Shown: positions 45,340-55,263 of the stretch, piece by piece
How positions within the stretch are numbered: the stretch's first letter is position 1
Layout of the letters: every line of letters begins with the position of its first letter
Assembly (NCBI GenBank): GCA_002030045.1
Contig: LQBI01000013.1
Span: forward strand, 195,374 to 259,373
Source of the DNA: Candidatus Aegiribacteria sp. MLS_C
GTDB lineage: Bacteria; Fermentibacterota; Fermentibacteria; Fermentibacterales; JCC-6
DNA: 64,000 nt
Reading direction: 5' to 3'
Program-made: the position numbers and the translations under genes
The notes under the pieces: model-generated
What the model saw: only the letters and a program-made list of their open reading frames with translations
Told to the model about the DNA's origin: nothing
The model's database searches: none

Positions 45340-46404
45340 TCAACGCGGGAACTGTTCCCTGCCGGCGATCCTCGAGAGGACCGATTCCCATTCCCCGGCT
45401 ACGGCCCCGAAGCTGTACCTCTCGACACAGAGTCTCCTTGCTTTCCTTCCCATGCTTTCGGCAAGGGAGGGATTGTTCAGGAGGAATTCGGCCTGTGCGG
45501 CCAGCTGGCGGTGGTTCCCCGGTGAATGCAGCATCCCCGTGACGCCGTCGCCGACCAGGTCGGTCAGACCGTTGGTGGCGGCCGCCAGGAGGGGCAGACC
45601 GCAGCTCATCATCTCCATGCCCGACCTGGATACCACCTCGCTGCCGAGGCTTGTAACAACACCCGCCCGTGCTGTGGATATGAGATCCGCGGGGTCGTCC
45701 ACGTTTCCCGGAAGGTCCAGCCGGTGTTCGACACCCAGTTCGAATGCCAGATCGAGAAGATCCCTCCTCGACTGCTGGCTGGGTGGCCCGGCTATGACGG
45801 CACGGACGTCTTCCGGAAGGAGAGAAAGGGCGCGGATCAGTGTCCTGTGCCCCTTCATGGGGCTCAATCTTCCGATGCTCACCAGAAGTGACCCGCTGAC
45901 CGCTACCTCACCCGGTCCCCGGAAGCGGTCGGTGTCCACCGGATGGGGTATCACCGCCACCGGTCCGGACCGCTCACCCTCGTAGCCCCTTTCCAGCATG
46001 AAAGGCGAGGGGAATACCACCAGGTCCGTCCTGCGGTCAACGTAACGCCAGAGCCGGCCGGAGGAGGGTTTCCTTATGTCGCACCGGACCCTGACCAGGG
46101 GTACCCCCGGTGCCGCGATGACGGCGGCTGTCTGACCCTCTGCCCTGGTGGAGCATATCACATCGGGAGAGAACCTGCGCAGGAGCTTGGCGAATGGGGG
46201 AAGTCCCGTGAGGATGGCGGCCTTCCTGAGGAAGGGACCGGATGTCTCCAGACCCCATTCAAGAGCCTTCCCGGCCACGGGACCGCCCGGCCTTGTCTGG
46301 ACGAGTACAGTGTGTCCGCCCCTGTCCAGCATCCTGGCCAGCGCCAGCCCCCCCTCTGCGGAAGCATCGACTCCGTGGCAGTTGATGGTGACCAGTACTC
46401 TCAT
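45340..46404 (-). CDS. Glycosyltransferase family 4
   Basis: 354 residues. GT-B fold: N-terminal VLVTINCHGVDASAEGGLALARMLDRGGHTVLV; C-terminal GRLSPMKGHRTLIRAL, then the E-x7-E region SEVVSRSGMEMMSCGLPLLAAATNGLTDLVGDGVTGML. It transfers a sugar from a nucleotide-sugar donor, likely in surface glycan synthesis. The donor cannot be named. No membrane segment. The divergent spacer to 46487 carries back-to-back TATAT boxes. Confidence 0.88.
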   Translation of the reverse strand: MRVLVTINCHGVDASAEGGLALARMLDRGGHTVLVQTRPGGPVAGKALEWGLETSGPFLRKAAILTGLPPFAKLLRRFSPDVICSTRAEGQTAAVIAAPGVPLVRVRCDIRKPSSGRLWRYVDRRTDLVVFPSPFMLERGYEGERSGPVAVIPHPVDTDRFRGPGEVAVSGSLLVSIGRLSPMKGHRTLIRALSLLPEDVRAVIAGPPSQQSRRDLLDLAFELGVEHRLDLPGNVDDPADLISTARAGVVTSLGSEVVSRSGMEMMSCGLPLLAAATNGLTDLVGDGVTGMLHSPGNHRQLAAQAEFLLNNPSLAESMGRKARRLCVERYSFGAVAGEWESVLSRIAGREQFPR

Positions 46405-46438
46405 TCGTCTCCAGAGGTTTCGATGACCGCCGGCCTGT

Positions 46439-46467
46439 TATATGTTCCGGCTGCAATGATGCAATAT
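46439..46467. promoter_or_regulatory. Divergent candidate -10 boxes
   Basis: The 82-bp spacer between the minus-strand glycosyltransferase and the plus-strand aminotransferase holds TTATATG (plus strand, ~45 bp from its ATG) and, further right, AATATA (TATATT on the minus strand, ~60 bp from its ATG). Confidence 0.35.
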
Positions 46468-46486
46468 ACCAACGAAAGGGTCGCCC

Positions 46487-47659
46487 ATGAACCGTTTTCC
46501 CCCCTCCGCCAGGATGGCCTCGGTGGTGATGCCGCCCATCTCCGGCATCATGGGCAGGATATTCGACCTCCGCGGCCGGGGCAGGACCGTGTACAGCATG
46601 GCCCAGGCCGTTCCCTGGTACTCACCCCCCGACCGTGTGCTGCAGAGGTTCAGGAAAAGGCTCGAGGATCCGGGAATGCACAGCTACAGTCCCGATCCCG
46701 GCTTCCTCAGCACCAGGGAGGCCGTAGCATCGGATCTCGCTGCCAGAAGAGGGATAGGGCTGGACCCGGAAAGGGAGGTCCAGCTGACCTGCGGTGCCAG
46801 CCAGGCGTTCCTGAACGCCCTCCTTTCGGTCACATCCGCAGGGGATACCGTGTGTCTCATAGAGCCATACTACTTCGACCACCTGTTCGCCGTCCAGTTC
46901 AGCGACCTCAGGCATCTGTCCATACCGATGGAGGAGTACGGCGGGACCTGGGGTTTCCCCTGGGACGGACTCAGGGAAAAGATCGACTCTATCGATGTCC
47001 TGGTACTGGTCAATCCCGGCAACCCCACCGGGGCGGTGCTCACCGACCGGGAGATGGAGGAGCTGGTGTCCCTGACCGGCGATTCAGAAACCTTCCTGCT
47101 GATAGACGAGACCTACGAGAGGTTCGTATTTACCGGGCACAAATGGCATCCCTGGATGGACGGCGGACCGGAACACGTGCTGACCTTCGGCAGCTTTTCC
47201 AAGAGCCTGGGTATCCCCGGCTGGAGGCTGGGCTACCTTTTCGGGTCGGGAAGGTTCCTGGAACAGGCCATTAAGGTTCAGGACTCGGTGGTAATCTGCC
47301 CCCCCTCCCCGGCACAGTTCCTGCTGGAGGAGGCCATTTCGGAGAAGGAATGGATAAGTGAGATGTCCGCCGGCGTTCTGTACCGTCTGAACGAATGCAG
47401 GAAGGCACTGGAGGCCAATCCGGGATTCCACTGGAGGGATGCGGGGGGTGCATTCTTCACTCTTGCGGCCTACGAAGGGGAAATGTCCTCTCAGGACGCG
47501 GCCATTCATCTCCTTGAGGAATACGGGATCGGGACCATACCCGGTTCGGTCTTCGGACCCGCCGGCGAGGGTCACCTGAGGATAAGCTTCGGATGCCTGG
47601 CCCCCGGGGAGATCGGGCCTGCCATGGAGCTTCTGTCAGAGGTCTCCGTCCCCGGCTGA
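46487..47659 (+). CDS. Class I/II aminotransferase
   Basis: 390 residues. PLP fold-type I: MHSYSPDPGFLSTREAVASDLA, CGASQAFLNALLSV, NPGNPTGAVL, LLIDETYERFVF and FGSFSKSLGIPGWRLGYL with the PLP Lys. Closest in pattern to aspartate/aromatic aminotransferases, but the substrate is not decidable. Its end overlaps the convergent DUF4416 gene by 24 bp. Confidence 0.88.
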   Translation: MNRFPPSARMASVVMPPISGIMGRIFDLRGRGRTVYSMAQAVPWYSPPDRVLQRFRKRLEDPGMHSYSPDPGFLSTREAVASDLAARRGIGLDPEREVQLTCGASQAFLNALLSVTSAGDTVCLIEPYYFDHLFAVQFSDLRHLSIPMEEYGGTWGFPWDGLREKIDSIDVLVLVNPGNPTGAVLTDREMEELVSLTGDSETFLLIDETYERFVFTGHKWHPWMDGGPEHVLTFGSFSKSLGIPGWRLGYLFGSGRFLEQAIKVQDSVVICPPSPAQFLLEEAISEKEWISEMSAGVLYRLNECRKALEANPGFHWRDAGGAFFTLAAYEGEMSSQDAAIHLLEEYGIGTIPGSVFGPAGEGHLRISFGCLAPGEIGPAMELLSEVSVPG

Positions 47660-48181
47660 CCTTAGGATCCGTCTGAATGCCCTCCTCGCCTCCAGCATGA
47701 AACCGTCGAACCTCCCGTCCCTGAAATCGGGGAAACTGTGGTCGGGGGCGCTGAAACCCCCGTGGCCGTACCTAAGGCAAGTGTGGGCCCATACCCCGTC
47801 TCCCATGTAGACCTTGTCCGGAGCCTCCTTGAAGGAAGCCAGCACCAGCTTCCCGAAATCCAGGTACCCGGGGTCGATGTTCACCAGCCGCGAACCGTCC
47901 TCCCTCGAGAGACGGATCTCGATGGCATGGCATTCGTGCTTCCATGCCGGCAGGCGGGACGGGTCCACGAGACGTTCGAATGCAAGCCAGTTCCTTCTCA
48001 GTCCGGGTCCCATCTCCTCCGCGTAGTAGTCCGAGAGTTCGAAGGGGTACTCACCGCTGACCATTGCCACCCTCCCGAACAGCTTCACCAGCGCTTCAAC
48101 CGCTGCCTCCAGGCACCCGCCGGAGGAATGCATCACGCTGGCGATGAACATGACGGACGGAGCACTCAGCGGTTCAGACAT
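47636..48181 (-). CDS. DUF4416 family protein
   Basis: 181 residues from ATG 48181. Family pattern: VMFIASVMHSSGGCLEAAVEALVKLFG, EYPFELSDYYAEEMGPGLRRNWLAFERLVDPSRLP, then IEIRLSREDGSRLVNIDPGYLDFGKLVLAS. DUF4416 is conserved in many anaerobes without known role; soluble. Overlaps the NAT gene by 16 bp and likely forms one transcript with it. Confidence 0.87.
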   Translation of the reverse strand: MSEPLSAPSVMFIASVMHSSGGCLEAAVEALVKLFGRVAMVSGEYPFELSDYYAEEMGPGLRRNWLAFERLVDPSRLPAWKHECHAIEIRLSREDGSRLVNIDPGYLDFGKLVLASFKEAPDKVYMGDGVWAHTCLRYGHGGFSAPDHSFPDFRDGRFDGFMLEARRAFRRILRSAGDGDL

Positions 48182-48981
48182 GACCGTCTCCATTCCTCCT
48201 GGGCGGCCTTAGCGATACGGGAGCTGATGCCGAAGAAGGTCTCCATACGCGCCGCATAGTCCTCCCGCAGCTTCTCGTTGAATTTACCGCCCCCCTCCGT
48301 CCTCCGGAGGTTCATATTGTGGGCGTAGATCCTGCCGCTGTCGACCCTGAGGTTGGCGTGCAGGCTGTTCATGCCGGTGGCATCGAAGGATTCCTGCCAG
48401 TGACCCAGGAACTCCGACCTGCCCACCGGCCCGGTCCTCAGACGGTACCTCCAGATGCTCCTCCCCTCCTCAGCGGTGTAGAGGTCGAAGACCCCCTCCC
48501 CGCAGGGTCTCCATTCCAGCTCCTGTCCGGGAAGGCTCAGCCTGGCTCCGACACCGCTCCGCAGAGGTACCGGGAATGGGACAAGGTAGCCCGGATCCGC
48601 AAGGAAGGTCCCTGTGTCGGGAACCGCTACGATCAGCCCGCAGTGGATGTTCTTCCCGTGGCTCATGTCGGCCATCACCGGTCCGCACCTGTAGCCGGCC
48701 CTGCGGAGCACCGCGGCCAGCGCCTCGGTGAGGGAGAAGCATGTACCCCCGGTGCCATCCTCTATATGCTTCCTGATGACGGTCTCCGGCGACCTGAGCC
48801 TGGACTGCCCCCGCAGGCCCTCCGCCTTCACCAGGAATTTCGTGAGGTTCTCCCAGGGTATGCGGGAGAACTCGGCCAGGATGCTCTCCAGGCCTTCCAG
48901 GTCGGGAGCGGCCCGGGGCGACACGCCGAAATGGTCGAGGAACATCTCGGCGGCCATGCTGTCCGAAGGAACTCGCTGCAC
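48166..48981 (-). CDS. Arylamine N-acetyltransferase family protein
   Basis: 271 residues from GTG 48981, which has AAGGGGAG 7 bp upstream; ATG 48957 is the alternative. Cys-His-Asp triad: GTGGTCFSLTEAL (Cys), KNIHCGLIV (His) and FLADPGYLVPFP (Asp). FSRIPWENLTKFL is the N-terminal helix motif. It moves an acyl group from CoA to an amine, or may act as an amide synthase. Native substrate unknown. Confidence 0.87.
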   Translation of the reverse strand: MQRVPSDSMAAEMFLDHFGVSPRAAPDLEGLESILAEFSRIPWENLTKFLVKAEGLRGQSRLRSPETVIRKHIEDGTGGTCFSLTEALAAVLRRAGYRCGPVMADMSHGKNIHCGLIVAVPDTGTFLADPGYLVPFPVPLRSGVGARLSLPGQELEWRPCGEGVFDLYTAEEGRSIWRYRLRTGPVGRSEFLGHWQESFDATGMNSLHANLRVDSGRIYAHNMNLRRTEGGGKFNEKLREDYAARMETFFGISSRIAKAAQEEWRRSCLNR

Positions 48982-49050
48982 TCGGCGGCTCCCCTTTCCA
49001 TTTTGTATCTTTCGCTGACGGAACCGCTCCAAGGGAGGTACGAGAGTTTA

Positions 49051-50070
49051 ATGCAGACGGAAGGTTCGCGCAAGCTCGCAAGGTTCCGGAGGCTGAGCAG
49101 GTTCATGAGGGAAACCTTCGGCGGCCGCGTTCACAAGGTGGGTCTGTGGGGAGGGTTCGGCTGCCCCAACAGGGACGGGACCCTCAGCTCGAAGGGATGC
49201 AGCTTCTGCAATCCCTTGGCATCCAGACCGATCAGCATTCGGCCTGGAATGACCGTGAATGAACAGCTCAGGGATGGATGCGCACATGTGGCCTCCAGGT
49301 TCGGAGCCTCGCTGTTCCTGCCCTATTTCCAGGACTACACCACCACATACGCGGGACCTGATGAGCTGGAAGCGATGTTCTCGGGCGTCCTCGAGGCACC
49401 GGGAGTGGTGGGTCTCTCCCTGTGCACCAGGCCCGACTGCCTGGACGAAGACATCCTTGATGTGCTGGAGGGACTTGCCGCGAGGACCTTCCTCTGGGTG
49501 GAGATCGGTGTGCAGACCTTCGACGAAGGGCTTCTGAGGGACATGAACAGGTGCCATACCGCGGCTGACACCCTTGAAGCCTTCCGGAAGCTTCACGGTA
49601 GAGGCATCACCACCGCCGCACACATGATCCTGGGTTACCCCGGATACACGGCGGGAACAGCGGTGGAGGATGCCGGGATGCTGCTGAGCACAGGCACCGC
49701 CGGGGTCAAGCTGCAGAACTTCCACGTTGTGGCGGGCACCGGAATGGAGAGAAGGTTCCGTGAAGGTCGCTTCCCTCCGCTGGAAATGGACTCCTATGTT
49801 GAGATGGCGGTGGCCTTCCTGGAGCACACCCATCCGATGGTCACGGTGCTCAGGACCAGCGCGCAGGCCCCGGCGGCACTCACGGTGTCACCCCCCTGGT
49901 CCCTGGACAAGGGTATGGTCCTCAGGAAGATCGAATCGGTCCTGGAACAGGCTGATACCTGGCAGGGAAGGGCCCTTGGCTCGGCCAGGTCCGAACTGGA
50001 GCTGCCTGTGCCGTTTCGGGGGTCCCCCGGAGGCCGGGTGGCTATTGCAGCGGACATCGGGCCTGAATAG
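49051..50070 (+). CDS. Radical SAM protein, TIGR01212/YhcC family
   Basis: 339 residues from ATG 49051 with AAGGGAGGT upstream. Cluster motif CPNRDGTLSSKGCSFC (the TIGR01212 spacing C-x-x-R-D-G...C-x-F-C), then LFLPYFQDYTTTYA, LCTRPDCL, WVEIGVQTFDE and HMILGYPG. Cytoplasmic 4Fe-4S enzyme generating a 5'-deoxyadenosyl radical; the family's substrate is not established. The long open frame upstream is antisense to the NAT gene. Confidence 0.92.
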   Translation: MQTEGSRKLARFRRLSRFMRETFGGRVHKVGLWGGFGCPNRDGTLSSKGCSFCNPLASRPISIRPGMTVNEQLRDGCAHVASRFGASLFLPYFQDYTTTYAGPDELEAMFSGVLEAPGVVGLSLCTRPDCLDEDILDVLEGLAARTFLWVEIGVQTFDEGLLRDMNRCHTAADTLEAFRKLHGRGITTAAHMILGYPGYTAGTAVEDAGMLLSTGTAGVKLQNFHVVAGTGMERRFREGRFPPLEMDSYVEMAVAFLEHTHPMVTVLRTSAQAPAALTVSPPWSLDKGMVLRKIESVLEQADTWQGRALGSARSELELPVPFRGSPGGRVAIAADIGPE

Positions 50071-50102
50071 ATTTAAGACTCCGAGTAGTAGACATCAACC
50101 GG

Positions 50103-50121
50103 TCCCGAGCCATTCTCGGGA
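50103..50121 (+). other. Hairpin in the asnS leader
   Basis: A perfect 7-bp stem (TCCCGAG / CTCGGGA) with a 5-nt loop, no U-tract, 24 bp before the asnS start. It may be an RNA processing or weak stop element for the radical SAM gene. Confidence 0.35.
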
Positions 50122-50144
50122 ATACCCCAGGACCTGGAGTCGCG

Positions 50145-51521
50145 ATGATTGACCGCACGCCCCTGGTGTCAGTGCTTGACGGCAGCGCCGCTGACGGCGA
50201 GATAACCGTGTACGGCTGGGTGAGGACCGCCAGGTCGGGAAAGAGCGTAACCTTCGCCGAGATAACCGACGGTTCCACATCCTCATCGCTCCAGGTCGTC
50301 TTCCACAGGGACCGTTTCGGTGACCTGTCGGAACTGACCACCGGAGCATGCGTGAGAATAACCGGCAGACTGGTCGAGTCCCCGGGACAGGAGCAGTCGA
50401 GGGAGCTTGAGGCCACCGGGCTCCAGGTGATAGGACCCTCGGGCGACGACTACCCGCTCCAGAAGAAGAAGCATTCCCTTGAGTTCCTCAGGTCCATCCC
50501 CCATCTCAGGGTCAGGACCAACACCTTCGGGGCTGTGTTCCGAATGAGCCACCACCTCAGCCTTGCAATTCACAGGTTCTTTGACGAGAACGGTTTCTAT
50601 TTCATCCACGCGCCCATAATCACCACCAGCGACGCCGAGGGCGCCGGGGAATCCTTCCAGGTCACCAGCATGCCCCTTGACAGCGTCAGCCTGGTGGACG
50701 GCCGGGTGGACTACACCTCCGATTACTTCAGGCGGAAGGCCTTCCTCACCGTCAGCGCCCAGCTGGAGGCCGAACCCATGGCGCTTGCCATGGGGAAGGT
50801 GTACACATTCGGACCGATCTTCCGTGCCGACCCCTCCGATACCAGGTTCCACACGGCCGAATTCTGGATGATAGAACCCGAGATGGCCTTCTTCGACCTG
50901 GACGACGACATCCGGCTCATACAGGAGTTCGTCAGGTACACGGCCCGCTACCTCCACGAACGCTGCGGCGAGGAAATAGCCTTCTTCGGCAGGTTCTACG
51001 AGAGGGAGCTGGAGGAACGTTACAGGATGCTCACCGCGAGCGACTTCGCGAGAATAACTTATACCGACGCCATCGACCTGATCAGGAGGAGCGGCCGCCA
51101 CTTCGAGGTGGCACCCGAGTGGGGATGCGAGATCTCGACGGAATACGAGAGGTTCCTCACCGACGAGCACTTCGGTTCCCCCGTCTTCGTGACCGACTAC
51201 CCCGCCGCTATCAAGCCTTTCTACATGAGGCTCAACGATGACGGAAGAACGGTTGCCTGCACCGATCTCCTCTTCCCGAAGGTCGGGGAGATCGTGGGCG
51301 GCAGTCAGAGGGAGGAGAGGCTGGAGATCCTCGGGAAGCGGGCCGAAGAATGCGGTATTGACATCGGCGACTACTCATGGTACTTCGATCTGAGAAGATG
51401 GGGTTCCGCTCCCCATTCCGGATTCGGCCTTGGTTTCGAGAGGCTGCTCATGTACTTCACCGGAATGGAGAACATCAGGGACGTGATACCCTTCCCGAGG
51501 TCCAGGGGAAGGATGCTCTAA
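50145..51521 (+). CDS. asnS: Asparaginyl-tRNA synthetase
   Basis: 458 residues. N-terminal OB-fold (ITVYGWVRTARSGKSVTFAEITDGS), class II motif 2 region TFGPIFRADPSDTRFHTAEFWMIEPEMAF and motif 3 GFGLGFERLLMYFTGMENIRDVIPFPRSRGRM. The PFPRSRGRM ending and length mark AsnS rather than AspS. Charges tRNA-Asn. CTGGAG precedes the ATG. Confidence 0.95.
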   Translation: MIDRTPLVSVLDGSAADGEITVYGWVRTARSGKSVTFAEITDGSTSSSLQVVFHRDRFGDLSELTTGACVRITGRLVESPGQEQSRELEATGLQVIGPSGDDYPLQKKKHSLEFLRSIPHLRVRTNTFGAVFRMSHHLSLAIHRFFDENGFYFIHAPIITTSDAEGAGESFQVTSMPLDSVSLVDGRVDYTSDYFRRKAFLTVSAQLEAEPMALAMGKVYTFGPIFRADPSDTRFHTAEFWMIEPEMAFFDLDDDIRLIQEFVRYTARYLHERCGEEIAFFGRFYERELEERYRMLTASDFARITYTDAIDLIRRSGRHFEVAPEWGCEISTEYERFLTDEHFGSPVFVTDYPAAIKPFYMRLNDDGRTVACTDLLFPKVGEIVGGSQREERLEILGKRAEECGIDIGDYSWYFDLRRWGSAPHSGFGLGFERLLMYFTGMENIRDVIPFPRSRGRML

Positions 51522-51567
51522 CGATCAGGGTCTTTTCTCGACGCGGACAGGAACAGGACGGAGAAAC

Positions 51568-54500
51568 ATGGACAAGCGAATGATAACCATCGACGGCAAC
51601 GAGGCCGCGGCATGGATAGGCCACAAGCTCAGCGAGGTGGTGGCCATCTACCCCATCACTCCATCCAGCTCCATGGGCGAACATGCAGACGCATGGTCCG
51701 CCCAGGGCAGGACCAACATCTGGGGCACCGTTCCCCTTGTCCAGGAGATGCAGAGCGAGGGCGGCGCCTCGGCGGCAGTGCACGGAGCGTTGCAGACCGG
51801 AGCGCTTACCACCACTTTCACGGCCTCCCAGGGTCTTATGCTCATGATCCCCTCCATGTACAAGATCGCGGCTGAGCTTACCCCCGCGGTATTCCACGTT
51901 TCCGCCAGGAGCCTGGCCTGCCAGGCGCTTTCCATCTTCGGGGACCACAGCGACACTATGGGCGTCAGGCAGACCGGCTTCGCACTCCTGGCCAGCGCAT
52001 CTGTCCAGGAGGCCATGGACCTGGCGGTGATCGCCCACGCCTCCACACTGAAGGCGAGGGTTCCCTTCGTGCACTTCTTCGACGGTTTCCGCACCAGCCA
52101 CGAGATACAGAAGATAGAGCTGGTGCCCGACGAGGTAATGAAGAGCATGATGGACGACGAACTGGTCATAGCCGCCAGGAACCGGGGAATGAACCCCAAC
52201 CACCCGGTTATAAGGGGCACCAGCCAGAACCCGGACGTTTATTTCCAGGGCAGGGAAACGGTGAACCCCTACTACCTGGCTACCCCGGGCATAGTTCAGG
52301 ATTACATGGACAGGTTCGCCGAACTCACCGGCCGAAGCTACCATCTCTTTGACTACGTCGGCCACCCGGAGGCCGAGACCGTCATCATCCAGATGGCTTC
52401 GGGATGCGAGACGGCTCATGCCACCGTGGAACACCTGGTAGCCGGCGGAGAGAAGGTCGGCCTTATCAAGGTGAGACTGTACAGACCATTCCACATTGAA
52501 TCCCTGCTCTCGTCCATACCGGACACGGTCAGGAACATCGCGGTCCTCGACAGGACCAAGGAGCCGGGAGCCCCTGGCGAACCCCTCTACCTTGACGTTG
52601 TGACCGCTCTTGTCGAAAGCGGAAGGAACGACATCAGGGTCGTAGGAGGCAGGTACGGGCTTTCCAGCAAGGAGTACTGCCCCGCCATGGTTAACGCCGT
52701 CATGAAGGAAGCCTCGAAGGACAGGCCGAAGAACCACTTCACGGTGGGCATAACCGACGACGTGACCAATACCTCCATCGATGTCGACTACGACTTCGAG
52801 CTCAAGTTCCCGGACACCATACAGGCCGTGTTCATAGGCCTCGGTTCCGACGGAACGGTAGGCGCCAACAAGAACAGCATCAAGATCATCGGTGAGGAGA
52901 CGGACAACTACGCTCAGGGCTACTTCGTCTACGACTCCAAGAAGGCCGGCGCCAGGACCGTGAGCCATCTCAGGTTCGGTCCGGATCCGATCAAGCAGAC
53001 CTGCCTGATAAGCAGGGCGGATTTCGTGGGATGCCACCAGTTCATCTTCCTGGAGAAGTACGATGTCCTGGGTTACGCCGCCAGGGGAGCGACCTTCCTT
53101 CTCAACTCGCCCTACGGGAAGGACCAGGTCTGGGACATGCTCCCGAGAAAGGTCCAGGAGGCCATAATAAGCAAACAGGTCAAGTTCTACGTGATCGACG
53201 CCTACGAGGTGGCCCGCGAGACCGGCATGGGCGTACGTATAAACACGATCATGCAGACCTGCTTCTTCGCCATCTCCGGAGTGCTGCCCCGGGACGAGGC
53301 CATAGCCAAGATCAAAGAGGCAATAGAGAAGACCTACGGCAGGAAGGGCGAGGAGATCGTACGGAAGAACTTCGAGGCGGTGGACCATACCCTGGCCAAC
53401 CTCCATCGGGTTGAATTCCCCGCCGAAGCCGCCGGCGACATTCCCATGCCGCCCACAGTGCCCGAGGAGGCTCCGGAGTTCGTGAAGAGGGTCACTGCCA
53501 GGATAATAGCCATGGAGGGGGACAGCGTGCCCGTTTCCGACATGCCAGCAGACGGCAGCTGGCCGCTGGGGACCACCCGGTGGGAGAAGAGGAACGTGGC
53601 CCTGGAGATCCCCGTATGGGATCCCGATACCTGCATCCAGTGCGGTTTCTGCAGTCTGGTATGCCCACACGCAGCCATACGCATGAAGGTCTACGAGGAG
53701 AAGCACCTGAAGGGCGCTCCAGGCACCTTCAAGCACACGGATGCAAAGGGCGGCAAGTTCAAGGACCTCAGGTTCACCGTCCAGGTGGCTCCGGAGGACT
53801 GCACGGGCTGCGGCACCTGCGTCCATGTCTGTCCAGCCAAGAACAGGCAGGATCCTGACAGGAAGGCCATCAATCTCGAGAACCAGATGCCTCTGAGGGA
53901 GCCGGAGAGGGAGAACTACGCCTTCTTCCTGGACATACCCGAGTACGACAGGTGCGAGGTGAACACCAGCAGTCCAAAGGAGACTCAGCTCCTCAGGCCC
54001 CTCTTCGAGTACTCCGGCGCCTGCGCCGGCTGCGGTGAGACAGGCTACGTGAAGCTCCTCACCCAGCTCTACGGTGACAGGGCCGTCATCGCCAACGCCA
54101 CCGGCTGCAGCTCCATCTACGGAGGCAACCTGCCCACGACCCCCTACACCACTGACGAGAACGGACGGGGTCCGGCCTGGAACAACAGCCTTTTCGAGGA
54201 TGCGGCGGAGTTCGGCTTCGGTTTCCGGCTGACAGCCGACAAGCACACGCAGATAGCCCGGGAACTGCTTGAGAAGCTCTCGGGGAAGATCGGTGACATC
54301 CTGGTCGGGGAACTCCTCGAAGCCGGGCAGGGAACCGAACGCGACATCGCGCGTCAGCGTGAGCGTGTGTCCGAGCTGCGGAAGAAGCTTGCGGAGATCG
54401 ATTCCATGGATGCCCGTATGCTGGAGAGCGTCGCAGACTACCTGGTCCACAGGAGCGTTTGGGTCATCGGAGGCGACGGATGGGCCTACGACATAGGTTA

Positions 54501-55101
54501 CGGCGGACTGGACCATGTCCTTGCCCAGGGAAGGGATGTGAACCTTCTGGTACTGGACACGGGAGTGTATTCCAACACTGGCGGTCAGTGCTCCAAGGCG
54601 ACCCCCCTGGCGGCGGTGGCCAAGTTCGCCTACTCCGGTAAGCCTCAGCCCAAGAAGGACCTTGCCATGCTCTCCGTGAGCTATGGCAACATCTATGTCG
54701 CCCAGGTGGCCCTGGGAGCCAACTACGGTCAGGCCGTGAAGGCCTTCAACGAGGCTGAGAGTTACAGGGGATCCAGCATAATCATCGCCTACTCTCACTG
54801 CATAGCCCACGGGATCGACATGACCTGCGGACTGGACGAGCAGAAGTTGGCGGTTGAGTCCGGGTTCTGGCCTCTTCTGAGGTTCGATCCCAGGAAGATC
54901 GAGGTGGACGGCAAGCCTCTCGCACTGGACAGCAAGGACCCGTCGATCCCGTTCAAGGATTTCGCCTACAACGAATCCAGGTTCAGGAGCCTGGCGGACT
55001 CCATGCCCGAGCACGCCGAGAAGCTGCTCGATGACGCGCAGACAGAGATAGACCGCAGGTGGGGCATCTGGAAGCAGATGGAGCAGATGACCTGGAAGTA
55101 G
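51568..55101 (+). CDS. nifJ: Pyruvate:ferredoxin (flavodoxin) oxidoreductase
   Basis: 1177 residues, single-chain form. Order: pyrimidine-binding domain (YPITPSSSMGEHAD, residues ~28-41), transketolase-C-like domain, gamma domain (~420-620), two 4Fe-4S ferredoxin motifs (CIQCGFCSLVCP and CTGCGTCVHVCP, ~690-760), and the TPP domain with GACAGCGETGY, NATGCSSIYGG and GGDGWAYDIGYGGLDHVLA. It splits pyruvate to acetyl-CoA, CO2 and reduced ferredoxin, central to anaerobic fermentation. Monocistronic, closed by a hairpin. Confidence 0.97.
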   Translation: MDKRMITIDGNEAAAWIGHKLSEVVAIYPITPSSSMGEHADAWSAQGRTNIWGTVPLVQEMQSEGGASAAVHGALQTGALTTTFTASQGLMLMIPSMYKIAAELTPAVFHVSARSLACQALSIFGDHSDTMGVRQTGFALLASASVQEAMDLAVIAHASTLKARVPFVHFFDGFRTSHEIQKIELVPDEVMKSMMDDELVIAARNRGMNPNHPVIRGTSQNPDVYFQGRETVNPYYLATPGIVQDYMDRFAELTGRSYHLFDYVGHPEAETVIIQMASGCETAHATVEHLVAGGEKVGLIKVRLYRPFHIESLLSSIPDTVRNIAVLDRTKEPGAPGEPLYLDVVTALVESGRNDIRVVGGRYGLSSKEYCPAMVNAVMKEASKDRPKNHFTVGITDDVTNTSIDVDYDFELKFPDTIQAVFIGLGSDGTVGANKNSIKIIGEETDNYAQGYFVYDSKKAGARTVSHLRFGPDPIKQTCLISRADFVGCHQFIFLEKYDVLGYAARGATFLLNSPYGKDQVWDMLPRKVQEAIISKQVKFYVIDAYEVARETGMGVRINTIMQTCFFAISGVLPRDEAIAKIKEAIEKTYGRKGEEIVRKNFEAVDHTLANLHRVEFPAEAAGDIPMPPTVPEEAPEFVKRVTARIIAMEGDSVPVSDMPADGSWPLGTTRWEKRNVALEIPVWDPDTCIQCGFCSLVCPHAAIRMKVYEEKHLKGAPGTFKHTDAKGGKFKDLRFTVQVAPEDCTGCGTCVHVCPAKNRQDPDRKAINLENQMPLREPERENYAFFLDIPEYDRCEVNTSSPKETQLLRPLFEYSGACAGCGETGYVKLLTQLYGDRAVIANATGCSSIYGGNLPTTPYTTDENGRGPAWNNSLFEDAAEFGFGFRLTADKHTQIARELLEKLSGKIGDILVGELLEAGQGTERDIARQRERVSELRKKLAEIDSMDARMLESVADYLVHRSVWVIGGDGWAYDIGYGGLDHVLAQGRDVNLLVLDTGVYSNTGGQCSKATPLAAVAKFAYSGKPQPKKDLAMLSVSYGNIYVAQVALGANYGQAVKAFNEAESYRGSSIIIAYSHCIAHGIDMTCGLDEQKLAVESGFWPLLRFDPRKIEVDGKPLALDSKDPSIPFKDFAYNESRFRSLADSMPEHAEKLLDDAQTEIDRRWGIWKQMEQMTWK

Positions 55102-55139
55102 AGCTGAATGTGCTGATCGCGCGATCCACGTTAACGAAC

Positions 55140-55170
55140 GGCCCGGTCACCGTCGAAGTGGCCGGGCCTT
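55140..55170 (+). terminator. Probable terminator after nifJ
   Basis: An 11-bp stem (GGCCCGGTCAC / GTGGCCGGGCC, one G-T pair) with a 7-nt loop is followed by TTCCGTT; the U-tract is weak. Confidence 0.6.
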
Positions 55171-55263
55171 CCGTTACTCGGTCAGGGTGATTGAACCGGC
55201 TGTGGGAGGCCTGGTATGGTGCGGGGCTGGGCTGATATGGATGCGGTCCTGAAACCGGGATAA

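Noticed and set aside
51475-55014. 1179-residue minus-strand open frame
   Set aside because: It is the exact antisense of nifJ, an effect of high GC at third codon positions; composition is rich in Val/Gly/His/Leu and no motif is present.
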